From contig JBOIEQ010000096.1 of assembly GCA_050741255.1 (NCBI GenBank), positions 1 through 16,301 on the forward strand: 16,301 nucleotides of DNA. Direction: 5' to 3'. Made by a program: the position numbers and the translations under genes. The notes under the pieces are model-generated. The model did no database searches and was not told where the DNA came from. It was given only the letters and a program-made list of their open reading frames with translations. This DNA comes from CAZXNF01 sp050741255. Its GTDB lineage: Bacteria > Pseudomonadota > Gammaproteobacteria > Burkholderiales > SG8-41. Shown one piece after another: positions 7,525 through 15,409 of the stretch; positions within the stretch are counted from its first letter, which is position 1, and every line of letters begins with the position of its first letter.

Positions 7525-9155
7525 GGTGCGTTCTCCCTTTTGCCGCGGATCAGCGCTTCGGGCTGACGGTCGAGCAGGTCCGCCAGCGCGCGCACCGCTT
7601 CGGCCGCGCGCGTGATCTCGCGCAGCATCTCCTGGAGTTCCTGGCGCACGGGCGATTCGGAGGACAGGATCTGGTTGGCCTCGGTCAGCGTCTTGCGGGC
7701 TTCGATCAGCGCGGTGCGCGCTTCGGGGGCGACTTCGGTGTCGAGCCGCTGCACCAGCTTGTCCACGCCCTGCAGCGTCTTGTCGAGCGACTGCACGGCC
7801 TTGCGCAGGTCGGCGGCCAGTTCGTTCAGCGGGAGATCGTCGACTTTCTTCAGGATGCCGGCGAGGGAGGCCTGCAGCTCCGTCATGGGGCTCGGGATCG
7901 TCGGCACCTCGATCGGGAGCTTGGCCGTGTCGAGCTTGACCTTCGCCGCGCCCGGGAAGAAGTCGAGGGCCACGTAGAGCTGCCCGGTCAGCAGGTTGCC
8001 GGTGCGCAACTGCGCGCGCAGTCCGCGGTTGACGAGGATTTCCACCAGCTTGATGCCCCGCTCGCGCGCGTCGGTCGCGCCTTGGGCGACGCGCGAGCGC
8101 ATGCGCTCGGGATAGATGTCGACATCCACCACGATCAGCACCTGCTGGTTCTGGCGGTCGAAGTCGATGCCGATGGATTTGACTTCGCCGATGTTGATGC
8201 CGCGGAAGTCCACCGGCGCGCCGACGGACAGGCCGCGCACGGATTCGCGGAACACGAGGCGGAATTTCTGGACGACCGTGTCCGGCTGCTGGAAGGCCGC
8301 GGCCCGGTCCGCGAACAGGTTGAACACCGTGTTGGGGTCCGCTTCCGGCGCATCCAGGGCATCCGGCGGCGTGCGGAAAGCCAGCCCGCCGACCAGCAGG
8401 GCGACCAGCGACTCCGTGTTCACCTGGATGCCGCTGGCGCTGAGGGTGACGTCGATGCCGCTGGCCGGCCAGAAACGGGTGCGGGACTTCACGAACTTGT
8501 GATAAGGCGCGTTGACGAAGACCTGGATCGAGACGCCGCCGCCGTCCTTGTCGAGTTCCTGGGCGACGACCTGGCCGACCTGGACCTGGCGGAAATAGAC
8601 CGGCGAGCCGATGTCGATCGAACCGAGCGTTTCGCTTTTCAGCACGAAATGGCGCCCTGGCTGGTCGGATGTCAGCACGGGCGGGACTTCCAGGCCGGTG
8701 AATTCGCGGCGCTTCTCCTTGGAGGCGCCGACCGCCGTGCCGATGTAGACGCCGGAGAACAGGGTGCCCAGGCCCGACACGCTGGAGACCGACACGCGCG
8801 GGCTGACCACCCAGAACTTCACGTCCTCGACGAGGAAGGGCTCCGCTTCCTTTTTCATTTCCGCCGTGACCAGCACCCGTTTGCGGTCGGGCGTGAACGT
8901 CATGGCGGTGACGAGCCCGATCTGCACTTCCTTGTACTTGATCTGGGTCTTGCCGGGCTCAATGCCGTTGGCGGATTCGAAGGTGATCGTGATCGTGGGG
9001 CCGGTATTGAGGATGGACTGCACGGCGAGCCAGCCGCCGGCCAGCGCCGCCACCACGGGCACGAGCCAGACCAGTTGCGGCGACCACTTGCGCTTGCGGG
9101 CCGCCACCGCATCGGGGATGCCGGACAGGTCGGGCGGACGGGGCGTGTCAGCCAT
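7521..9155 (-). CDS. pqiB: PqiB-like protein with three MCE domains
   Basis: 544 residues, close to the E. coli PqiB length. It has a cytoplasmic N-terminus, one transmembrane helix (about 28-48), then three MCE/MlaD domains: about 53-140 (ANGIEPGKTQIKYKEVQIG), about 165-245 (GSIDIGSPVYFRQVQVGQV) and about 285-400 (GLSVGAPVDFRGINIGEV). A long alpha-helical, coiled-coil-like C-terminus follows (about 430-535). PqiB forms stacked hexameric rings with a helical tube that spans the periplasm and is thought to carry lipids between membranes. The ATG at 9155 is preferred: GGAG lies 7 bases upstream and it overlaps the preceding pqiA stop by 8 bases. A start at 9182 would add nine residues and is less likely. 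The gene overlaps pqiC at its 3' end. Confidence 0.95.
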   Translation of the reverse strand: MADTPRPPDLSGIPDAVAARKRKWSPQLVWLVPVVAALAGGWLAVQSILNTGPTITITFESANGIEPGKTQIKYKEVQIGLVTAMTFTPDRKRVLVTAEMKKEAEPFLVEDVKFWVVSPRVSVSSVSGLGTLFSGVYIGTAVGASKEKRREFTGLEVPPVLTSDQPGRHFVLKSETLGSIDIGSPVYFRQVQVGQVVAQELDKDGGGVSIQVFVNAPYHKFVKSRTRFWPASGIDVTLSASGIQVNTESLVALLVGGLAFRTPPDALDAPEADPNTVFNLFADRAAAFQQPDTVVQKFRLVFRESVRGLSVGAPVDFRGINIGEVKSIGIDFDRQNQQVLIVVDVDIYPERMRSRVAQGATDARERGIKLVEILVNRGLRAQLRTGNLLTGQLYVALDFFPGAAKVKLDTAKLPIEVPTIPSPMTELQASLAGILKKVDDLPLNELAADLRKAVQSLDKTLQGVDKLVQRLDTEVAPEARTALIEARKTLTEANQILSSESPVRQELQEMLREITRAAEAVRALADLLDRQPEALIRGKRENAP

Positions 9156-9792
9156 GCGCCGGCTCCGCTTTTTCCGCGGCATCCCAGATCAGGCGCGGGT
9201 CGAAGGCCTGGGCGGCGAACATGGTGATGATCACCACGCCGCAGAAGGCGATGGCGCCGCTGCCCGGCCGGATGATGGCCAGCGTCTGGAACTGGACGAG
9301 GGCGGCGAGCAGGGTCGCCACGTAGATGTCGAGCATGGACCAGCGACCGACCGCCTCGACCATGCGGTAGAGGCGGGTGCGCTGGCGCGGATCCCAGGCC
9401 GATTTCATCTGCACCGACATCAGCAGGAGGGTCAGCGCGATCAGCTTGGCGAGCGGCACGGTGATGCTGGCGACGAAAACGATCACCGCGAGCGGCCACG
9501 AACCGCTGTGCCACAGATAGACGATGCCGCTCATGATCGTGTCGCTCTGGGAGCCGAAGGTCGAACTGGTGATCATGACGGGGAGCAGGTTGGCCGGAAT
9601 GTACAGGAGGAAGGCCGCGATGAGCAGGGCCCAGCTGCGGCGCAGGCTGTCGGACTTGCGCCAGTGCAGCGCGCTGCCGCAGCGCGGGCAGGCGGCGTGC
9701 TGTTCGACGGGTCCCGGGCGCGCGAGCTGGCTGCAAGTATGGCACACCAGCAAACCGGCGCGTGCGGCGGTCGGGGCGGGCGCGGCACTCAT
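9148..9792 (-). CDS. pqiA: PqiA-family membrane protein, second unit
   Basis: 214 residues. A zinc-ribbon-like N-terminus has Cys17-x2-Cys20 and Cys35-x2-Cys38, followed by four transmembrane helices (about 52-75, 98-125, 150-172, 178-196). IPANLLPVM, VPLAKL, GRWSMLDIYV and FDPRLIWD are strong PqiA signatures and correspond to the C-terminal half of E. coli PqiA. It is the inner-membrane partner of PqiB and probably loads or takes up the lipid substrate. The start overlaps the stop of the preceding pqiA unit by four bases (ATGA), and its stop overlaps pqiB, so all three are likely translated together. The frame stays open upstream to 10137, but that part only mirrors the preceding gene. Confidence 0.93.
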   Translation of the reverse strand: MSAAPAPTAARAGLLVCHTCSQLARPGPVEQHAACPRCGSALHWRKSDSLRRSWALLIAAFLLYIPANLLPVMITSSTFGSQSDTIMSGIVYLWHSGSWPLAVIVFVASITVPLAKLIALTLLLMSVQMKSAWDPRQRTRLYRMVEAVGRWSMLDIYVATLLAALVQFQTLAIIRPGSGAIAFCGVVIITMFAAQAFDPRLIWDAAEKAEPAHG

Positions 9793-10406
9793 CGGGTCGC
9801 GCCCAGGCGTTCCCATACCGCGTGCGGATTGAACGTCGCCGCGGTCGCCGCCATCGCCAGCATGAGGCCCGCGAAACTCCACAGCGCGATGCCAAGTTCC
9901 AGGCGGGCGAGATGGGACAGCTTCACCAGCGAAACGATGGTGCCGAGCATGAAGACGCTCACCATGCCCCAGGGCTCGACGGCGTGCATGGCGCGCAGGA
10001 CGGCAGTCCCTCCGCGCGGGACGCGGCCGCGGTGCAGCGGCAGCAGCAGCCAGATGATGCCGAACACCTGGACGCCGGGCGCGACGATCGTGGTGAAGGC
10101 CACCACGATCGCCAGGCTGCGCATGTCGTCCCGCCACAACGTGCGCACGGCGTCGGGCAGCGTGGTGATGATTTCATTGCCCTGCAGGTCGAGACCGACG
10201 ATGGGGAAGGCGTTCGCCACCAGGAACAGCACGGCGGCGGCGAGGGCCAGCGCCAGCGTCTTTTCAATGCCGTGGGGAGAGTCGCGCCACAGGATCGCGC
10301 CGCAGCGGCCGCATTCCTCGGTCCCGCCTGCCGGCACCGCCCGCGCGTGCTGCAGCAGGTCGCATTCGCGGCAGGCGATCAACGTCGACGGGTGCGGATC
10401 GGTCAT
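9789..10406 (-). CDS. pqiA: PqiA-family membrane protein, first unit
   Basis: 205 residues with the same layout as its downstream neighbour: Cys12-x2-Cys15 and Cys32-x2-Cys35 as a likely zinc ribbon, then four transmembrane helices (about 48-70, 96-122, 145-165, 170-192). ANAFPIV, VKLSHLARLELG and FNPHAVWE are typical of the N-terminal half of PqiA. E. coli PqiA is one chain of about 417 residues; the two units here sum to 419, so this is a split PqiA and not two redundant copies. The ATG at 10406 has no strong ribosome binding site. Only 40 bases separate it from the DUF4239 gene, with no clear promoter or terminator, so read-through from upstream is possible. Confidence 0.92.
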   Translation of the reverse strand: MTDPHPSTLIACRECDLLQHARAVPAGGTEECGRCGAILWRDSPHGIEKTLALALAAAVLFLVANAFPIVGLDLQGNEIITTLPDAVRTLWRDDMRSLAIVVAFTTIVAPGVQVFGIIWLLLPLHRGRVPRGGTAVLRAMHAVEPWGMVSVFMLGTIVSLVKLSHLARLELGIALWSFAGLMLAMAATAATFNPHAVWERLGATR

Positions 10407-10446
10407 GCGCTCGAGCTTAAGCGGAGGCGGCCGGCGGCGGCAAGGC

Positions 10447-11211
10447 TCATTGCCTGCCGAGATGGGCGAGCGCCGCGCGCATCGGTGCGTCCGATACCCG
10501 GACGATACCGGTTAGGGGGTTGTCCATTTCGAGGATCAGGAAAATGGCGCCGGACACGCACAGGGCGCACAGCAGCAGCGCCACCACGAGCGTCCCGTTG
10601 CGCGGCGAGAACAGGCCCAGGCCCGCGAAGATCAGCGCCAGCCAGACGACGACAACCCCCAGCAGGGTCAGCGACACGGAAGACTCGTTGTGCAGGATGA
10701 TCGTCCAGCGCATGTGGGCGAGGTCGTTGGAGAGCGCGATGGCCTGCGCTTTCAGTTCGCGCTGCACATCGTCACGCGGTGCCAGCACGCGCAGGCGGCG
10801 GGGGAGATACTCCACTCGCGAGGCGGACTCGGGGCTGTCGAACTCCGCCAGCCGCTTCCGGTCGTGGGCAAAAATGGCATCGGCTCCCGCAGAAAAGGTT
10901 TGCAGGACCGCCGTGCGCGTGTCGGCGGCCTCGGGGCCGTAATTGGCGAGCGTGCGATCCAACTCGATGATGCGCACGGCCATGCGGGTGAGATCGTCGC
11001 TCGTCCGGTCGAAGGAATTCTTGGCCGATGACACCAGCAGTCCAAGGACCAGCGCCGTCATGGTGGCGATGACCCCGATCGCCAGCTTCACGATGTCCTT
11101 GGTGTCCTCCTTGAGATGATGCCCGGGCAGACGCGCGCGCACGAAGAGGCCGGCCAGCGCGCTGCCGAATACGCACAAAAAGACGGTGATGGCGATGAGG
11201 GTCGAGGACAC
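10447..11211 (-). CDS. DUF4239 (bestrophin-like domain) membrane protein
   Basis: 254 residues starting at GTG (no ATG near the N-terminus), with GGAG about 10 bases upstream. Transmembrane helices fall at about 4-24, 43-62, 179-200 and 206-228, with a helical soluble segment between helices two and three. Family hallmarks are LPGHHLKEDTKDIVKLAIG leading into TM2, the SSAKNSFD motif after it, and the C-terminal LEMDNPLTGIVRVSDAP. The fold is related to bestrophin channels, but no function is established for DUF4239 proteins. It lies 32 bases after the small secreted protein gene and 40 bases before pqiA. Ion transport or a membrane-stress role is only a guess from the fold. Confidence 0.85.
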   Translation of the reverse strand: MSSTLIAITVFLCVFGSALAGLFVRARLPGHHLKEDTKDIVKLAIGVIATMTALVLGLLVSSAKNSFDRTSDDLTRMAVRIIELDRTLANYGPEAADTRTAVLQTFSAGADAIFAHDRKRLAEFDSPESASRVEYLPRRLRVLAPRDDVQRELKAQAIALSNDLAHMRWTIILHNESSVSLTLLGVVVVWLALIFAGLGLFSPRNGTLVVALLLCALCVSGAIFLILEMDNPLTGIVRVSDAPMRAALAHLGRQ

Positions 11212-11243
11212 GGCTGGATTCTCCGCCCGTTCCCGACGACGGG

Positions 11244-11657
11244 CTAGCGGGCGCGGACGAAATATACCTCGTACTTCTGTCCGGCGACGGCCTGGAAGTA
11301 GGTGCCTCGCAGGATGTCCTTGCCCGGGTCGTAGGTCAGCGTGTAGTTGGAACCGTTGTAGCCGCCGGCGCGCAGTTCGAGAAAAACCCTGATCGCGCCG
11401 CCTTCACGGGAGGCTTGCGCGGCCGAGAAGGGGAGGGGGTTCGGATTGGCGTAGACGGCATCAAGCTTGCCGCCGGCTTCCACGCTCCTGATGGTGACCG
11501 TGTAGCCACCGTCGGGACGTATCCAGCGGCCCTTCAGCCCGTCGAAACTCTGGCCCCACGCCGCCGGGCACAGGGCAGGCGCCAGCGCGGCGGTCAGCAG
11601 CAGGCGCGTCGTGAGGGTTCTCACGATCTGCATCTCACGGAGCCACCAGACCGGCAT
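11244..11657 (-). CDS. Small secreted protein of unknown function
   Basis: 137 residues from the ATG at 11657, or 129 from an in-frame ATG at 11633. The upstream ATG has GAGGGG just ahead of it, though with short spacing, and both keep a signal peptide ending near CPAAWGQ. The mature part of about 100 residues opens LKGRWIRPDGGYTVTIRSV and has a beta-rich pattern with two repeats of alternating polarity (KLDAVYANPNP and YTLTYDPGKDILRGTYFQA), ending KYEVYFVRAR. This suggests a small periplasmic beta-barrel or lipocalin-like fold, somewhat like DUF2147 proteins; I cannot place it in a named family with confidence. It lies 211 bases after the small membrane-protein gene and 32 bases before the DUF4239 gene. 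Confidence 0.75.
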   Translation of the reverse strand: MPVWWLREMQIVRTLTTRLLLTAALAPALCPAAWGQSFDGLKGRWIRPDGGYTVTIRSVEAGGKLDAVYANPNPLPFSAAQASREGGAIRVFLELRAGGYNGSNYTLTYDPGKDILRGTYFQAVAGQKYEVYFVRAR

Positions 11658-11868
11658 TCGCCCCTCATGGTATCGGTTGATTCTCGCGCGGGGCTGTCCG
11701 CCGTCAGCGGTGGGGGAAGCTGGCCACCGTCGGAACGAACGAGCCATATCGCTTGAATTCGCGTTGCATGTCGTTTTCTCCCATTCATGAAGCTTGCGGT
11801 GCATCCGGTGCCAGCAAAAAGAAAACGCTTGCCCATCCTCCTCGCCGAAACCCTCTGCTGGGCCTCAT
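11658..11868. other. Longest intergenic gap; nothing convincing found
   Basis: 211 bases between the small membrane-protein gene and the secreted-protein gene. The secreted protein's frame stays open to an ATG at 11804, but the added residues do not resemble a protein domain and would bury the signal peptide. No convincing -35/-10 pair, terminator hairpin or RNA was seen. A T-rich minus-strand patch (TTTTCTTTTTGC, near 11812-11826) has no matching stem before it. This gap is the most likely place for an unseen promoter of the secreted-protein and DUF4239 genes. Confidence 0.5.
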
Positions 11869-12237
11869 CTATCTCCGCCCGGCAAGCCAGGTACGCCCGA
11901 GCAGGACGGATAGAACCAGGTGCAGGGCGACTGCCGGCCACAGCAGCGCGCCCGTGTAGCCGTTGCCGATGCCGACGAACGCCAGATAGGCCGTGACCGC
12001 AGCGCTGTAAATCAACAGGCCCAGGACCGGTGGCCCCGGCCAGCAGGCGATGCCCAGCGCGATCAGGGCGATGCCGGCCACGCGCGCGACCGGAATGGCG
12101 ATGCCGATCAGTTCCGCCCCGAGCAACAGACGTCCGACGAGCGACGGGACGACGAGCATTGCCAAGCCCGTCGCAATTTCGCCGGCGGCGGCGAAGGGCA
12201 GCACCCGCTTCAGGGTCTGGGGTCGGATTGGCATCAT
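11869..12237 (-). CDS. Small four-helix membrane protein, unknown function
   Basis: 122 residues from the ATGATG pair at 12237/12234; a TTG at 12273 would add 12 residues and has GAGGAG upstream, though 12 bases away and inside the sulfatase C-terminus. Four hydrophobic helices are visible (about 13-35, 45-64, 70-90 and 96-114), with a basic N-terminus (RPQTLKR) and a basic C-terminal tail (LAGRR), so both ends are probably cytoplasmic. No catalytic or binding motif is recognisable. It begins 39 bases after the sulfatase stop and is probably in the same transcript. A role as membrane partner of the sulfatase is possible but rests on position alone. Confidence 0.72.
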   Translation of the reverse strand: MMPIRPQTLKRVLPFAAAGEIATGLAMLVVPSLVGRLLLGAELIGIAIPVARVAGIALIALGIACWPGPPVLGLLIYSAAVTAYLAFVGIGNGYTGALLWPAVALHLVLSVLLGRTWLAGRR

Positions 12238-12276
12238 CAGTCGCGCACACGGGGCGGTGGTGGTGGACGACAACCG

Positions 12277-14991
12277 CTAGCGTTTCTCCTCGGGTTTGAC
12301 CTTGGCTGCTGCCGCCTGTTGCGCCGCCTCGGCCACCGCCTTCTGCTCCGCCGTAAAGGGCGCAAGCTTGAAGGTGAGTTTGTCGATCTTGCCGGAGAAC
12401 TTGAATGGCACGTCGTAGCGCTGCTCCAGCAGGGCGACGCCGGTGCGCGTGTCCTCTCCGATGTCGAAAGTTTCGTCCTCCGGAAACGTGATCGGGATGG
12501 TGTGTTCCAGGGTATTCCTGGCTACTTCCTTGCCATCCACGGAGAGCACGCCCGTACCGCCCGCACCCAGCTCCGCGCTATCGGCCTTGAAGTCGAAGAC
12601 GACGGTGTGCTTGCCGGCGCCCAGCGCCGGTCCGGTCCAGACCGTGCGCTTGAGATCGAGCAGGTTGTAGACGAACACGGGCTTGCCCCTGCCCAGGTCG
12701 AACGTGCGCGTCGCCAGCACCGCCACCACCCAGAGCGCCCCCAGCGCCAGCATGCTGTGGCCGATCCACCGCTTGCCGCCGGACCACCTGCGGCTGCGCC
12801 CAAGCAGGGTCATGAGGATCCCGGCGATCAACAACGCGATACCGGCGATCCTGATCACTTCGTTCTCAAGCCAGTAGTTGTAGCTCCGGCTCAGCAACAG
12901 CGCGTAGCCGCCGAACCGCCCGCCGTCGGTGACGATCACGCCTTCGGCGCCGCCGCGGGGAATGTCGAGCGAGGCGGTAATGGTGTAGGACTTCTGGAGG
13001 ATGCTCGGCGCGCCGCTGTTGGGCACACCGCTCAATGGCCCGGAATAGGTGAACTCGGTTCGCCCCCCCGTCAGATTCGGCTTCGGCGCGTTCCAGCGCG
13101 CGAGCGTCGTATTGTCCATCGGCAGCACGTTGTACTTGGCCGCCTCCGCGTAAAACAGGGCCTGCAGTTGCTTCAGCTTGTCCGGCATCCTGGCCGCGAG
13201 GTCGTTGGACTGGGTGGGATCCTCCATGACGTTGTAGAGCTCCCACTTGTAGCCCGTGATGACGTCGGGCGGTTGGGCGCTGCTCAGCACCCACGGCGTC
13301 GTCGCCGGGGTCGTCGCGGCCACCCAGCCGTCGCTGTAGATGGCGCGATTGCCGAGCATCTCGAAGTACTGCGTCTTGTGCCGGGACGAGGCATTGGCGT
13401 TCGCCTTGTCCCAGGTGTACGCCATGCTCACGCCTTCGATGGGAAGCTGCTTGATGCCGTTGATCGAATCGGGCGCCGGGATGCCGGTCGCTTCGAGGAT
13501 CGTCGGCACGATATCGATGACGTGGTGGAACTGGCGGCGGATGCCGCCCACGTCGTTGATGCGGCCGGGCCACGAGATGGCCATGCCCTGCGCCGTCCCG
13601 CCGAAGTGCGAGGCCACCTGCTTCGTCCACTTGAACGGCGTGCCCATCGCCCACGCCCAGCCTGCCGAGAAATGCGGGAAGGTCCGGTCAGACCCCCAGA
13701 ACGGATACCAGAGAAACTGGGCCTTGACCGGGACTTCGACACCATTGAACGTCGTGAACTCGTTCGGCGTGCCGTTGACCATGCCTTCGGGGCTCGCGCC
13801 GTTGTCGCCGGAAATGTAGATGATCAGGGTGTTGTCGAGCTGGCCCAGGTCTTCCACCGCCTGGATGACGCGGCCGATTTCGTGGTCGGTGTACGCCAGG
13901 TACGCCCCGTAGACGTCGGCCTGCCGGGTGAAGAGCTTTTTCTCTTCGACGCTCAACGAGTCCCACTTCGGCAGCTTCGCACCGCCGAACTCTTTCTGCC
14001 CGTCCGGCCACGGGGTCAGTTTCGCGTTCTCCGGCATGATGCCGAGCTTCTTCTGGTTCGCGAAGATCTTCTCCCGCACTTTCTCCCAGCCCTCGTCGAA
14101 GAGGCGCATGTCGCTGACCTTCTTGATCCACTCCGGCGTCGGATGGTGCGGGGAGTGCGTGCCGCCCGGTACGTAGTAGACGAAGAACGGCTTCCCGGGC
14201 GCGATTTCCTTCAACTGCTTCATGTGCTGGATCGCCTCGTCGGCCATGGCCGTCGTGAGGTTCCAGTTGGGGTTGCCCTGGAAGGGGAAGATGGCCGTGG
14301 TATTCCGGAACAGGTTCGGCTGCCACTGGCTGGCGTCGCCGCCGACGAAGCCGTAGAAATATTCGAAGCCCATGCCATTAGGCCATTGGTTGAAGGGACC
14401 GGCCTGGGTGGACTGATAGGAAGGCGTATTGTGATTCTTGCCGAACCACGAGGTCGCATAGCCGTTGTCCCGCAGAATGGTTCCGACGGTGCCCTTCTCC
14501 ACCGGAATGACGGAGTCGTAACCCGGGTACCCTGTCGTGATTTCGCCCACCACCCCGAAACCGACCGAATGATGGTTGCGGCCGGTGATGATCGCCGCGC
14601 GCGTGGGCGAACACAGCGAGGTGGAGTGGAAATTCGTGTAGCGCAGCCCGCTCTTCGCGATGCGGTCCAGAGCCGGCGTGGGGACGACACCGCCGAACGT
14701 GCTTGGCGCACCGAAGCCGGCGTCGTCGGTCATGATCAGCAGCACGTTGGGCGCGCCCTTCGGTGGCACCACGCGCGGCGCCCACCATGGAGTCGAGTCC
14801 GTGGCCTTGTCCTTGATCACGCCCCCGAACTTCGGGCTGGGCGGCGGAAGTTGCTGGCCGCTGAGGGTGGTGGTGGTACCGGGGGCGCCGGGAGTACCGG
14901 TGACCTGTTGCGCGGGCACCGGCAGCGGAGACGTCAGCAGGGCGACGACGGCAAGCAGCGCAGCGATGGGGGCGGGACTGGGTGTTTTCAT
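12277..14991 (-). CDS. Periplasmic type I arylsulfatase-like protein with a membrane hairpin insert
   Basis: 904 residues, longer than the usual 770-800 of this class. A signal peptide (about 1-27, VPA before QQ) is followed by the sulfatase fold. Metal ligands Asp89/Asp90 lie in MTDDAGFG. The motif C127-S-P-T-R131 carries the Cys that becomes formylglycine. Further active-site residues are Lys185/His187 (FGKNHN), His279 (GGTHSPHH), Asp396/Asn397 (SGDNGAS) and probably Lys457 (KQVASHFGG). It should cleave sulfate esters in the periplasm; the substrate is unknown, and the maturase that makes formylglycine is not in this window. The C-terminal beta domain is interrupted by about 65 residues (about 702-768) holding two transmembrane helices. 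The tail is Ala/Lys/Glu-rich. The ATG at 14991 has GGAAAG about 9 bases upstream; the frame is open further up but there overlaps the receiver gene. Confidence 0.94.
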   Translation of the reverse strand: MKTPSPAPIAALLAVVALLTSPLPVPAQQVTGTPGAPGTTTTLSGQQLPPPSPKFGGVIKDKATDSTPWWAPRVVPPKGAPNVLLIMTDDAGFGAPSTFGGVVPTPALDRIAKSGLRYTNFHSTSLCSPTRAAIITGRNHHSVGFGVVGEITTGYPGYDSVIPVEKGTVGTILRDNGYATSWFGKNHNTPSYQSTQAGPFNQWPNGMGFEYFYGFVGGDASQWQPNLFRNTTAIFPFQGNPNWNLTTAMADEAIQHMKQLKEIAPGKPFFVYYVPGGTHSPHHPTPEWIKKVSDMRLFDEGWEKVREKIFANQKKLGIMPENAKLTPWPDGQKEFGGAKLPKWDSLSVEEKKLFTRQADVYGAYLAYTDHEIGRVIQAVEDLGQLDNTLIIYISGDNGASPEGMVNGTPNEFTTFNGVEVPVKAQFLWYPFWGSDRTFPHFSAGWAWAMGTPFKWTKQVASHFGGTAQGMAISWPGRINDVGGIRRQFHHVIDIVPTILEATGIPAPDSINGIKQLPIEGVSMAYTWDKANANASSRHKTQYFEMLGNRAIYSDGWVAATTPATTPWVLSSAQPPDVITGYKWELYNVMEDPTQSNDLAARMPDKLKQLQALFYAEAAKYNVLPMDNTTLARWNAPKPNLTGGRTEFTYSGPLSGVPNSGAPSILQKSYTITASLDIPRGGAEGVIVTDGGRFGGYALLLSRSYNYWLENEVIRIAGIALLIAGILMTLLGRSRRWSGGKRWIGHSMLALGALWVVAVLATRTFDLGRGKPVFVYNLLDLKRTVWTGPALGAGKHTVVFDFKADSAELGAGGTGVLSVDGKEVARNTLEHTIPITFPEDETFDIGEDTRTGVALLEQRYDVPFKFSGKIDKLTFKLAPFTAEQKAVAEAAQQAAAAKVKPEEKR

Positions 14992-15028
14992 CGTGTTCTT
15001 TCCGCTTTCCGAGAGGGCGATTGATGCT

Positions 15029-15409
15029 TCACCTGCAGGCGCGACCGATGGCGTCGAGCAGGTCGTTCCTGTTGAAGGGTTTGTGCAGCACCGCCACCGG
15101 CGCCAGCGTCGCCAGCGGTTCGCGGACTTCGTCGGCGGCAAGGGCGGTAATGAAGACCGTCGGGATGTCGCGGCCCTCGCGGGCCAGTGCCTTTTTGAAG
15201 GCGATGCCGTTGATGCCCGGTAAGTGGACGTCAAGCACCAGGCAGGTGTCGCGCGCGGGTATGCCATGCTCGACCAGGGCTTCCACGGAATCGAAGGCCG
15301 CGACCGGGTAGCCGCCCAGGCTGATCGCCCGCGCGAGCGCGCGCCGCAGCGACGCATCATCGTCGATGAGGATGACATTCCATCCATGCTGGGATCGCGG
15401 GATCGCCAC
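15029..15409 (-). CDS. Stand-alone response-regulator receiver domain protein
   Basis: 126 residues if it starts at the GTG at 15409; no in-frame ATG precedes the domain, so the start is uncertain. The whole protein is a CheY/FixJ-like receiver: acidic cluster Asp16-Asp18 (VILIDDDAS), phospho-acceptor Asp60 (LVLDVHLPG), Thr88 (VFITA) and Lys110 (LHKPF). There is no output domain, so it would act by binding a partner, as a phosphate sink, or as a middle step in a relay. It follows the kinase-regulator fusion gene by 47 bases and precedes the sulfatase gene by 37, so all three are probably cotranscribed. A likely partner is the neighbouring kinase, by position only. Confidence 0.82.
   Translation of the reverse strand: MAIPRSQHGWNVILIDDDASLRRALARAISLGGYPVAAFDSVEALVEHGIPARDTCLVLDVHLPGINGIAFKKALAREGRDIPTVFITALAADEVREPLATLAPVAVLHKPFNRNDLLDAIGRACR

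Noticed and set aside
7389..9227. Plus-strand open frame opposite pqiB/pqiC
   Set aside because: Antisense to a clear three-domain MCE protein; composition typical of a GC-driven artefact.
10407..10446. Promoter or terminator between the DUF4239 gene and pqiA
   Set aside because: The 40 bases hold only GC-rich sequence and short palindromes (GCTTAAGC, CTCGAG); no -10/-35 pair and no T-run after a stem.
11212..11243. Terminator after the small secreted-protein gene
   Set aside because: CCCG-TCGT-CGGG gives only a 4-bp stem and no T-run follows.
11920..15024. Very long plus-strand open frame (about 1034 codons) opposite the sulfatase
   Set aside because: It is antisense to a gene with clear sulfatase motifs, is rich in Arg/His/Gly/Asp without domains, and is the kind of mirror frame that GC-rich third-position bias produces.
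14992..15387. N-terminal extension of the sulfatase to 1036 residues
   Set aside because: The extra residues are an out-of-frame reading of the receiver gene and would bury a good signal peptide.
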